Program-made: the position numbers and the translations under genes
Notes under the pieces: model-generated
The model's database searches: none
What the model was told of the DNA's origin: nothing
Seen by the model: only the letters and a program-made list of their open reading frames with translations
Part shown: positions 1-8,472 of the stretch, piece after piece
Numbering within the stretch: position 1 is the stretch's first letter
Layout: each line of letters begins with the position of its first letter
Assembly (NCBI GenBank): GCA_027943245.1
Contig: JANDJZ010000799.1
Location: 1 to 17,846 of the forward strand
Origin: Acanthamoeba sp. SK_2022b
Taxonomy: Eukaryota > Discosea > Longamoebia > Acanthamoebidae
Reading direction: 5' to 3'
DNA: 17,846 nucleotides

Positions 1-30
1 AGCCAGGGTTAGAGTGTGAGGGGCCAGTAC

Positions 31-1055
31 CTTCCCAGGCCTTCTTGAGCTTGGGCTCCACCATCTTGAGCTTGCTGCCGGTGCCCATGACCATGTCGTT
101 CGTGGCGCTGGACTCGAGAGGCTGATTCTTCGCGATCCTGCTCAACAAATAATAAAAGCATTAAATTATGTTTTTGTCGTTACGATTATTAAAATTACGC
201 ATAATAGAATAATAATATGTTTAAAACATAATTTAATGCGTTTATTATTTGTTGATATTAATCATTAGAATTATGCGTAATAATAATATGAAAATAGACG
301 TACTTGGTGACGAGGGAGTCGTAGACGGGGTTCTGGATGCGATGCTTGACCAGCACCTTGCTCACCATGGGGATGAAGATGGTGTAGTCCGAGCCCAGGT
401 GGTAGGCGAGCGTGCAGAGCGTCTCCATGGCCACGTGCTTGAGCTCGGGGTCGTCCCCGTCGAGCACGCGGGAGAGCGGGTGGATGATGCGCGAAGCGTA
501 GTCGGAGAAGTTGAGCTTGTTGCACAGGCGGCCCAGGGTCTTGATGGCCTGGCTCCGCACCTGGCCGTCGATGATGTCCGCCTGCTCGACCAGCTTGATC
601 ACGGCCGGGATGATGAGGTGGAGGTAGTCGTCCAGGTTGGTGCCCAGCACCTCGAGCGCGTGGAGGATGTTCTGCACGGGGCTCCGTTCCTTGGTGCGGT
701 CCGTGTGGAGCACGTTCAGCATCTGCGGAATGAGCTCCGGCAGGTAGACTGCGTGGGCCACCACCACCACCACCACCACCACCACCACCACCACCACCAC
801 CACCACCACCACCACCACCACCGCCACCGCCACCACCCACACGCGCGCGCGCGCTCAGAATCAGCAAACAGTCAACACGCAAACGAGGGCAGAGAAGCGC
901 GCTGTACCCTTGAACTCGTCGTTCAGGGCCTGCGACAGGACCTCGACGAGGGTGATGATCTGGTCGAGCATCGGCGTGTTCCAGTACTCCTTGATCAACG
1001 CGAAGATGTCCTCGAGGTAGTCCTACCACGCACATATCGAGCGCATGTCAACACA

Positions 1056-1126
<71 letters not shown>

Positions 1127-4001
1127 CACACACACACAAGAGAGAGAGAGAGAGAGAAGGGAGAGGTACCCGAATGTGCTGCTTGACGATGGCGACAAGG
1201 AGGCCCAGCTGCTTGAACATGAACTTGAGGAGGATGGTCTCCTTGGTCCGCATGCACTGCAGGAAGGGCGGCATGATCTGCGGCAGGAAGGGGATGCACT
1301 TGAGGCCCAGCGACTTGAAGATGAACATCACCGCCTGGACCACCGTGTTGTGATGCTGTGACAAAGCGCGAGAGGGGGGGAGAGAGGTCAGCGTCGATCA
1401 TCGTTTGGCGTGCGCGTGGTGGTGGTGGTGGTGGTGGTGGTGGTGGTGGTGGTGGTGGTGGTGGGTGGTGGTGGTGGTGGTGGTGGTGGTGGAACCTGAG
1501 ACAGCGAAGGGTCGCGCAGGATCTTCATCAGGGCGTTGATGGAGACGGTGAGGTAGTAGTCCTCCGAGCCCATGCTGGACATGGAGTCGGCGGGCAGCTG
1601 GTTGGCCTGGCCGCTCGTGCTGGGCTCCTCGCCCTTCTTCCTGCGGGCCTCCATCTGGATGGTCTTGTGCCGGTAGGGGTCGAGCGCGCCCAGGATGCCC
1701 AGCACCTTGACCACCTCCTGTCGGACCGACGGGCCCTGCTCGGTCTTGATCTCGTGGATGAGAATGTCGAGCAGCTTCGGATACTTGATGAAGGGCTCGA
1801 TCACATAGCCTGGTGGCATCGCACCACACGCCCCCCCCCCCCCAACGCAACGCAACGACAGCGCACACGATGAGGACCGTTACGGTGTGGTGAGGAGGGG
1901 GGGGGGGAATGCGCGGTATGTCCGCCGACTTACCGGCGCTCTCGGCGAGCTGGCCGAGCGTGCGGAGGGCGACCTCGCGCTTGACGACGGAGCTCTGGTC
2001 CTGGAGGGTGTCGAGGATGAGCGGCAGCAGCTGGGGGATGTGGGGCCTCATGTCCTCGCCGCCGACGATCGCCAGCTCGCCCAGCGTGGCCAGCACGCAC
2101 GAGGCCACGCGCGGGTTGGAGTCCTTGAGCTTGGGCAGCAGGGCGGAGAGGATGGGCTCCACGTAGGGCTTGATCAGCTTGCGCGACGGGCGGATCAGAT
2201 GGCCCAGCAGCCGTGCGCTCTCCTCCTTATTCCGACTGTCGCCGCTGAACTCTGCTCATACACCAACCATTAAAAAAAATTAAGAAATAATAAAAATTAA
2301 AAATTAAAAAAGCAAAAGCAAAAATAAATAAAATAATAAAATAAAAATACAAACAAGAAATTGAGCGATTGGGGGGGAGGTTAAAATTGTACCCAGCTCG
2401 GTGAGGAGTTGGATGAGGGTCTTGCGGAGCGAGGGCATGACGTAGGCGGGGTTGCGGACGGTGAGCCGGCCGATGGCGAGGATGGCCAGCTCGCGGATCT
2501 CAAAGACCTCGTCGTTCAGCGCGATGAAGAGCGAGCGCAGGTTCTCGGCCTGGGCGAGGTGGTGGTCGAAGCGCGCGTCCAGGCACGACAGCACGGTCTT
2601 GCGGATGGAGGGATCGGGGTCGGCGATGCCCACGTTGAGCAGCTTCTCCAGCACCTCGCCGATCACGACGGCCAGGTAGCCTCGCGTGGGCGCGTGCTTG
2701 TTGGAGCGCACCAGCAGGCTGCTGCACGTGAGCGCCGCGGCCTTGCGGATCGCGCTGGCGACGCACAACACGCGCGACGCATCGAGATGATCTTAGGCGC
2801 GGGCACGGCGGAGGAGGCGGGGAGAGGGCATATATGTACGGGTCCTCGTCGTCGAGGTATCCGACGACGGTCTCGCGCACAAACTCGGTGAGCAGCTTCT
2901 CCTGCAAGTTGAACGAGCCCAGCGTCCTCAGCGCCAGCTGGATGGCCGCCGACTTGTCCGCAAACGTCTGGTGGCAGTTGCGACGAGCGACAGATGAGCA
3001 ACAGCAGATGAGCGAGAGAGCGAGAGAGAGAGAGAGCGAGAGAGAGCGAGAGAGCGTGAGAGAGCGTGAGAGAGCGAGAGAGAGAGCGAGAGAGAGGAGT
3101 AAGAACTCACCGGCTGAACGTTGAGGCCAGAGGCGGCCTGCAGGTTGACCAGCTTTCGGAACTTGGCGGCGCGGTTGCCCGGGTGGAGGAAGGGCTTGCC
3201 GGCAAGCACCATCGAGAGGTGGTCCATGAGCTTGTCCTGGATGTGGGGCAGCATCGAGGGCATGTTGACGGCCAGCTCGGCCAGGGCCTCGGTCAGCGTC
3301 GGGCTCAGCCCGCCCGAGAACATCAGATCTGCGCGAGCGCGACGTGGAGCAACGCGCGAGTGAGTGTACGCTCAGAGCGCCTGTGGCGTGGCGAGCGCGT
3401 GGCGCGTACCAAGAATCTCGTGAATGTCCTTTTGCAGCGCCGGGCCCACGACCGAGCTGATCATGCTCACGCAGGTGAGGGCCTGGAGGGAGTAGCCCTT
3501 GTTCTTGACGTTGAGCGCGTTTTTGAGGATGGCGATGAGCTGGTCCAGGTAGGGCTTGATGCTGTTGCCCACGGCGCGCGAGATCTCGCCCAGGGCGATG
3601 AACGCGCTCGGCCTCTCTTCGCTCTTGCCGTCCTTCTTCAGCACGTTGAGCAGGGTCTGCATGCTCATGTTCAGATAGCTCACCACGAACTGTTTGTTGT
3701 GGGAGTTGCGGTCGAGCATGGCCGAGGTGAGACGACCATTCATGAACGAGCGCAGAGAACGAACGCCAACGACCGGGGAGGAGGCTGTACCTCCTCGGGG
3801 GCAAACGCGGCCAAACGGGGCAAGAGGGTGATGACCGTGCGCTTGATGATCTTCTCCTTGTGGTCCCTGTACCTGAGTATGGTCTCGCACACCTCTTTGA
3901 AGTATTTGTTCATGTAGTCGCCCGTGTTCCTCAGAAGCTCGCCTGTCGTGTCGCAAACCAAGACCGGTGAACAACAATTCAACAACAACAACAACAACAA
4001 C

Positions 4002-4055
<54 letters not shown>

Positions 4056-4106
4056 CCAACAACAACAACCAACAACAACAACCAACAACAACCAACAACA
4101 ACAACC

Positions 4107-4169
<63 letters not shown>

Positions 4170-5396
4170 TCAAGAAGAAGAAGAAGAAGGCGAGCGCAAT
4201 ACCCAGGGTGATGAGCGAGCCATGGATCGTGGGGACAGTGTTCTGGCGCAGGCCCTTCAATGCCTCCTCGTAGATTTTATGGTACCACTGCAGCCGCAGC
4301 CTGTTCTCGCGTTCGGAGATGAGAGCCAGAGCGGCGTGCAGTGCGTCCACGGCGCCCTCTCGGATGGACGCGTTGGTGTCGTGCAACGCCAGCCTGAGGG
4401 GGACAGCCGCGTCAGGGAGGCTGAGCAATGAATTGTGTGGAGTGGGTGGTGGGAGAGAGGGGGGGGAGGGGTAGCGAGAGCGAAGCTGTACCAGACGAGG
4501 TCAAAAAACGATGAGACGTGAACGTAGAAAAGGGTGGGAGCGTTCTCCGCCAGCTCTTTGAGCACGAGGACAGCGGCGTAGCGTCGCGACTGGTGCGTGG
4601 CATCCTGCAGCCACTCGAGCGCGCGCTTGACCTCAAACTCGACCACGAACACCGCGGTCAGGGTACCGCTGGCCTGCGCCAAGCGACCTGTGTAAAATGA
4701 TGCGCATGAGCGTCGAACAGAGATGCGTAGAGGGCTTGCGCCAGAGTCCAAGTGCGGGGTACCGAGGGCTTTGGCGGCCATCGTCATGACAGTGGGATCG
4801 TTGGACTGGAGACCAAGTCGAAGGTAGTTGGCCAGGCGAGTCGTCTTGGCGTTCTCGTCGTGTTCGATGTCAATGAGCTTATCTGTTGCGCGATGGAACA
4901 GGCCATGACATGCCGTGAGAAGCAGATCAATAGCCTGTAGACGACGGTGCTAAAGGCCATAGGGGCCCGTGCAGGGCAAGGGCACGCACCGATGGCCATG
5001 ATGCCCCCGATCTTCTCATGCACGACTGGACTGTTCACAAGCTCAAAGATGTGTTTGTTTGTAAGCTCGTTCATAAAGCGTGTGAAATACTCGCTTGACA
5101 TCTCGCGAGCTTGCGTCACCACCTGGCAGAGTTGGGCGGTGTTTAATTGGAATTATATACACGCGCGGATGAGGCAGAGCAGGAGAAGCGCACATGATTC
5201 TTGAGTTTCTTGGATGCTTTGGATCGAATCTCTGGGTTCCTAAATATTGATGAATAAAAAGTTAAATCGATTTTACAAGGATTGTGACGATGCACATTTG
5301 GGCAGAATACTTGTTTTTGAGTTCGGAGAGCAGCTTGTGGAGCACGGCATCGCTCCAGGCCGCCTGCTCGCCCTCCCCCTTCTTGAATTTGTCCAT
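31..5396 (-). CDS. TOR: Target of rapamycin (TOR) kinase, N-terminal HEAT-repeat half, 17 exons, partial
   Basis: Exons in transcript order: 5396-5311, 5239-5194, 5122-4990, 4882-4763, 4687-4492, 4393-4203, 3942-3791, 3689-3410, 3328-3111, 2967-2840, 2754-2393, 2251-1934, 1809-1496, 1355-1170, 1022-908, 748-304, 137-31. All have GT/AG ends and keep frame, giving about 1,132 residues. The product matches the mTOR/Tor N-terminus from end to end. Landmarks include [89 protein letters not shown] and YASRIIHP, all in mTOR order. TOR is the catalytic subunit of TORC1/TORC2 and controls growth in response to nutrients; this half is the HEAT solenoid that binds partner subunits. FAT, FRB, kinase and FATC regions are outside the window. 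The start is the ATG at 5396 ([14 protein letters not shown]); no in-frame stop was found just upstream, so a longer N-terminus is possible. The last donor (position 30) is inferred. Confidence 0.95.
142..255. repeat. Long imperfect inverted repeat (foldback) in TOR intron 16
   Basis: Arms 142-174 and 223-255 are 33 bp each and complementary except for one A/G mismatch at 157/240, around a 48-nt loop. A second inverted pair, 194-205 with 270-281 (12 bp, ATTACGCATAAT), and a 12-bp direct repeat (AATAATAATATG, 208-219 and 279-290) overlap it. All lie within the 166-nt intron 138-303; the outer arm ends 2-3 nt from the acceptor AG. No target-site duplication flanks the arms. Confidence 0.9.
758..838. 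repeat. (CCA)n microsatellite in TOR intron 15
   Basis: Near-perfect CCA trinucleotide run with a few CCG variants at the right end, 9 bp above the exon edge at 748. In the TOR sense strand it reads GGT. Open frames giving poly-His, poly-Gly or poly-Val come from it. Confidence 0.95.
1059..1157. repeat. (AC)n then (AG)n compound microsatellite in TOR intron 14
   Basis: An AC run of about 67 bp, a short TC break, more AC to 1138, then AG to 1157. On the TOR sense strand this is CT followed by GT. It fills most of intron 1023-1169. Confidence 0.95.
1416..1492. repeat. (GGT)n microsatellite in TOR intron 13
   Basis: A GGT run broken by one extra G near 1462. The sense strand reads CCA/ACC, opposite to the array in intron 15. 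It begins just inside the donor at 1495. Confidence 0.95.
3011..3100. repeat. (GA)n imperfect microsatellite in TOR intron 9
   Basis: GA-rich tract with GC and GT variants, filling most of intron 2968-3110. The sense strand is a CT tract, so it could serve as an extended polypyrimidine tract. Confidence 0.95.
3970..4190. repeat. (CAA)n microsatellite, about 200 bp, with a short (GAA)n tail, in TOR intron 6
   Basis: CAA repeats with scattered CCAA interruptions to 4168, then GAA to about 4190. It occupies most of the 260-nt intron 3943-4202. On the sense strand the main part is GTT. The poly-Gln, poly-Asn and poly-Thr frames over it are artefacts of the repeat. Confidence 0.95.
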
Positions 5397-5513
5397 CAGC
5401 TCACCCCTTGCACTCACCCCGCTGCCTGCTTTTTCTCTCGCTATTGCTTCCTTGGAATGCTCGGTATGGGAAAGAATTTCTTCTTCATTTTCACGGCTGT
5501 TTTTCCTTCCTTC
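5397..5513. promoter_or_regulatory. 117-bp gap between the FHA-PHD stop and the TOR start
   Basis: This head-to-tail gap must hold the 3' end of the FHA-PHD transcript and the TOR promoter, if exon 1 of TOR is right. On the sense (minus) strand it is purine-rich with A-rich stretches. The TOR frame stays open for some distance into it, so TOR could begin farther upstream. Confidence 0.45.
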
Positions 5514-6167
5514 TCATGGCACTACCGCGTAGAGTCGCGGGTCTTCGCGCAGCTTGTAGAGGTCGGGGCCCACCTGGCGGAGCAGGTCGCTCACGTCGGG
5601 AGAGATAATGGTGCTCACATCGAGCCGCTGCTCCTCGCCCTTCACGTAGTGCCACGGCCTCTTCCGCGGGTCATGCTCGAACCACCGCACCTGGCATCCG
5701 CACACACCACGCGTGGTCAATGTAACGGCGATTTCGAACAGCTCGAGTGACGCCTCAGTCATCTTCAGAGAAGCATGATGACAGTAAGGTGGACGTGGGG
5801 GAGTGGTGGTCCTACCATCACGGTGCGTTGGCCCTTTAGCTTGCTCTTGACGACCTCAGCGATCCAGAACTGGTCCCCGCTCGACGGCTGCACGCATCTT
5901 AGACGTCGGCCAGGCACCGCCGCGAGTGTTGGGGGGAGGGGCGCGAAAGGAGGCAGAGGCGAACCTCGGGCAGGCAGCAGATGACGGTGCCCCGGCTGAA
6001 GGTCCACTGGCGCGGGTCGGTCTCGTCGGTGTTGCTCCCCGCGACGGGTGCCTTGCCCTTGGCGCTGCAGGCCTTGCATTGCCAGGCCTTGAGCTGCGCT
6101 GCCTTGGTCTGCAAGGGCACATGAGCGATCAATCTCCACTCTCTGAGCGCAGCCTTGGCTTTTTGTT

Positions 6168-6199
<32 letters not shown>

Positions 6200-7693
6200 T
6201 TATATGAATGGATTTAATTTGTTACCTTGCTGAGGCCCTCGCAGTGAGAGTGATACCAGCGACTGCACGCATCGCATCGAATCATGAGCTCCCCGACGCC
6301 CTTCTTACCGCACGGGCAGCCCTGCGCGATGGAAGCCACGACTGAGCGCCACCGTGGACGCGCGCGGGAAGAGGAGGGCAGCCCGTGCGTACCACCATGG
6401 CCTTAGTCGAAGTGGACTTGTTGGCCTTCCCCTTCGACTCGCCTTCCTCCTCCTCCTCTTCTTCCTCCTCTTCCTCTTCATCAGCTCTTTCCCTCTTCAA
6501 CTTTTTCTGCACTTTTTCTTCTTCTCCGTTCTCGTCTTCCTCGTCTTCCTCGTCTTCCTCTTCTTCTTGTTCCTCCTCCTCCTCCTCCTCCTCCTCTGCT
6601 TTTGTTTTGTCCCGAGACGTGGCCTTGGCGCTCGGGCTGGTTCGTTTCTTCTTGGCGGGCGGGGCAGCGTCAGTCGCCCCCGATTTCCTCTTTCGTCCCT
6701 TCCCCGCGCCACCGCCTCCTCCTGCGAGCGCAGAGCGGCGTCAGGCCAAGTCTCCCTTCGCGTCCCGTGGGCGTGGGCGTGGGCGTGGGCGTGGGCGTGG
6801 GCGTGGGCGTGGGCGTGGGCGTGGGCGTGGGCGTGGGCGTGGGCGTGGGCGTGGGCGATTACCCGACTGGTGAAAGCGATACACGCAGACGGCCTTGGAC
6901 AGGTCCTTCACGCCCCCGGTGGGCGTTCGGGAGCCTCGCACGTCGAACGCGATGATGTCCCCGTCGCTGCGCATGCAGTGCCGTGGATCACCAGTTAACG
7001 AGGGGACAAGACAAGGCGAGAAGAGCACGCGGAGAGGTTACCCCAGGATCGCGCCTGGCGCACACGGCCCGAGTTTGTCACGGGGGTTTTGTTTCAGTCA
7101 GCGGTGTGCGAAGAGGGGGAGTGGAGAGACAGGAGGCGGTGCGCGTACGAGAGGTTCTCTTTCGATTAACGAAGATGCCGTTGACCGACTTGAGATCGGA
7201 CAGCAGCCACACGTCGGCCTTGGCGTCGTAGCTCAGTTCGGCGTGGCGCCTCGACAACAGCCGCGGGCGCAGGGGCGAGTCCATGAACCTTCGCGGAGTG
7301 TATCGCTCACACGGTCAAGATGGGACCTCTACACGGTCAAGATGGGCGCGTACACATCAACTGAGGGGAAGAGTCGGCCGATGGTGATAGTGGGGGGAGC
7401 GGGAGGTGCCGCTAGGCGCAGAGGTATGGTGGCTGGCACGCCTTCCTCCCCGACCACGTTTGATCGACTCACATTCTCCAACCATGCGCCGGACCACTCT
7501 TCATCTTCGACAGCCGCAGTTGAAGCGGTGGATTTTGTCTTCGTCTTTGTTTCGCTCCTTGAGGCCCTTCCCTTCATCGCTGGCGGGGTTGTGCTGGCCT
7601 TCTTTTTCATCTTGGTCTAATAACGGTTTTTTTTTTGATTTTTAGTTGGCAATTATTTACCTGCTTGTTGTTGGCAGGCCCATCACTCGTCAT
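5514..7693 (-). CDS. FHA and PHD-finger protein (TCF19-like), 10 exons, complete
   Basis: Exons: 7693-7661, 7616-7354, 7288-7149, 7054-7042 (13 nt), 6966-6863, 6721-6393, 6321-6226, 6108-5965, 5887-5816, 5690-5514, giving 456 residues. The FHA domain lies at about 85-160: GR at 91-92, LSRRHAEL with S111 and H114, SVNGIFVN around N135, DGDIIAF around 151-157. FHA domains bind phosphothreonine. A linker holds a nuclear-localisation-like stretch (GRKRK...AKKKR) and long Glu/Asp runs. The PHD finger is C4HC3: C296, C298, C310, C313, H318, C321, C337, C340, with W335 before the last pair; PHD fingers often read histone H3 tails. The C-terminus (FWIAEVV...VRWFEHD...LDVSTIIS) looks like a small beta-barrel chromatin module, possibly Tudor- or BAH-like, not assigned. 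FHA plus PHD recalls animal TCF19. Exon 1 (11 codons) rests on a 44-nt intron; otherwise the ATG at 7610 is the start. Probably nuclear. Confidence 0.85.
6167..6202. repeat. (ATTT)n microsatellite in FHA-PHD intron 7
   Basis: About eight ATTT units in intron 6109-6225, between the two exons that make up the PHD finger. The sense strand reads AAAT. Confidence 0.9.
6767..6857. repeat. (GGGCGT)15 hexanucleotide array in FHA-PHD intron 5
   Basis: About 15 near-perfect GGGCGT units fill most of intron 6722-6862 and reach within five bases of the donor. The plus (template) strand has a GGG run every 6 nt, so it can form G-quadruplexes; the sense RNA is C-rich. Confidence 0.95.
7042..7054 (-). other. 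13-nt microexon inside the FHA domain
   Basis: The flanking FHA exons end in phase 1 (7149) and begin needing phase 2 (6966), so joining them directly breaks the frame. Between them a 13-nt block is bounded by an AG (7056-7055) and a GT donor (7041-7040, gtaacc). Including it gives R-A-I-L-G and restores ...NRKRTSRAILGDGDIIAFDV, which reads as a normal FHA segment before the DGD turn. Inference from phase and domain continuity. Confidence 0.75.
7309..7346. repeat. 16-bp tandem direct repeat in FHA-PHD intron 2
   Basis: ACACGGTCAAGATGGG occurs at 7309-7324 and 7331-7346, a period of 22 bp. It lies in the 65-nt intron 7289-7353 between the two exons that encode the start of the FHA domain. Confidence 0.9.
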
Positions 7694-7739
7694 GGGAGGC
7701 AAGGCACCCCTTTGATCTTCAGAAATAAAAATTGCCCAC
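7694..7739. promoter_or_regulatory. 46-bp gap between the glutaredoxin stop and the FHA-PHD start
   Basis: Only 46 bp separate the two coding regions, head to tail on the minus strand (129 bp if the FHA-PHD gene starts at 7610). The gap is AT-rich next to the glutaredoxin stop. The FHA-PHD promoter probably overlaps the glutaredoxin coding region or 3' UTR. Confidence 0.45.
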
Positions 7740-8318
7740 TCAGGCCACGCTTCGCTCCTTGAGGCCGAGCTTGGCATCGAGAAGACCCTGTGCGTCGAGC
7801 TTGTGGGTGCCCTCGCAGTCGCCGATGTACTCACCATCAATGAACAGCTGAAGGACCAAGCGACGCAAGGCGGTAAGACACACTAACACGGCACCAGGTG
7901 GGCGCAGCGGGCAGCGAGAGGCGTGTGTACCTGCGGCACTGTCTTGAGGCCGTTGGTGCGCTTGGCCATCTCGTCCTTCGCGCCAGCGACAGAGGTCACA
8001 TCGATTTCCTTGTACTGCACGCCCTTGCTATTCAGCAGCGCACGGATCCTGTCGCTGTTGTGGATACGTCGGGTTATGTTCCGTGCAGCCGCCTCCAGCA
8101 TCAAAGAAGCTGCTCAACCCACTGAGCTCGTACCAAAAGGGGCACCAGGCAGTGGTATAAACCTCAACGACCTTGGGCACAGCTGAGGTTGCCGCAAACC
8201 CGCGGCGGGCACCAATAGCTGGTGTTCCAAAATTCAGCGGGCGTGCAACCCCACGCAGCACCGTGGCATTGGAGCCGGACCTTGCACCAAACCTTGCCAT
8301 CTGTGCCGTTCGCCTCAT
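7740..8318 (-). CDS. Glutaredoxin, CPFC dithiol type, probable organelle leader, 3 exons, complete
   Basis: Exons 8318-8134, 8054-7931 and 7847-7740 join to 138 residues. The first ~48 residues are rich in Arg, Ala, Gly and Ser with almost no acidic residues (MRRTAQMARFGARSG..., RRGFAATSAVPK), typical of a mitochondrial presequence. The mature part has VEVYTTAW then the active site C59-P-F-C62, then RIRALLNSKGVQYKEIDV, the cis-proline motif TVP (100-102), LFIDGEYIG, and a GDCEG stretch where the family usually has a Gly-Gly or Gly-Cys glutathione-contact motif. Glutaredoxins reduce disulfides and glutathione mixed disulfides using glutathione; CPxC members are dithiol enzymes. The C62 codon is split by the first intron (TG|C). 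The gene is divergent from the zinc finger-LRR gene and lies 46 bp upstream of the FHA-PHD gene. The location is inferred. Confidence 0.92.
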
Positions 8319-8472
8319 CTTTTTTGTTTTTGTTGCAGAAGATAAATATTTATTCTTTGCTATTTTCTTTGCTGTTCCCTTGCCAACGGTGAGCTCACGC
8401 CAAGCTGTCGTGGTCTGTCAGTCTGTGTTCCTTTTTATCCACGACAAAGCTCCCTCCCCCCTCCAAACCCAA
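8319..8472. promoter_or_regulatory. 154-bp divergent intergenic region, presumed shared promoter
   Basis: This short gap separates the glutaredoxin ATG (8318, minus) and the zinc finger-LRR ATG (8473, plus), so it must hold 5' UTRs and core promoters of both unless UTR introns exist. It contains a 12-bp AT palindrome (8342-8353, ATAAATATTTAT) that could act as a TATA-like site and a pyrimidine-rich stretch just before the LRR ATG. No defined promoter motif is claimed. Confidence 0.5.

Noticed and set aside
249..1361. Long plus-strand open frame with poly-His and Thr-His runs
   Set aside because: It is antisense to TOR exons 14-16 and owes its His runs to the CCA and AC microsatellites in introns. 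The minus strand matches TOR and splices cleanly.
4073..4168. CRISPR-like spacing of CAA and CCAA units
   Set aside because: The units are simple trinucleotide repeats with no unique spacers, inside a eukaryotic intron.
3924..4431. Apparent poly-Gln, poly-Asn or poly-Thr protein
   Set aside because: It results from translating the CAA microsatellite of TOR intron 6. The flanks belong to TOR exons on the other strand.
6767..6857. Interstitial telomere repeat
   Set aside because: GGGCGT is not a known telomere unit and the array lies within an intron with phase-matched flanking exons.
6354..6998. Plus-strand frames with Ser/Leu-rich and Trp-Ala repeats
   Set aside because: These are antisense to the acidic linker exon of the FHA-PHD gene and to the GGGCGT array. 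No domain is present.
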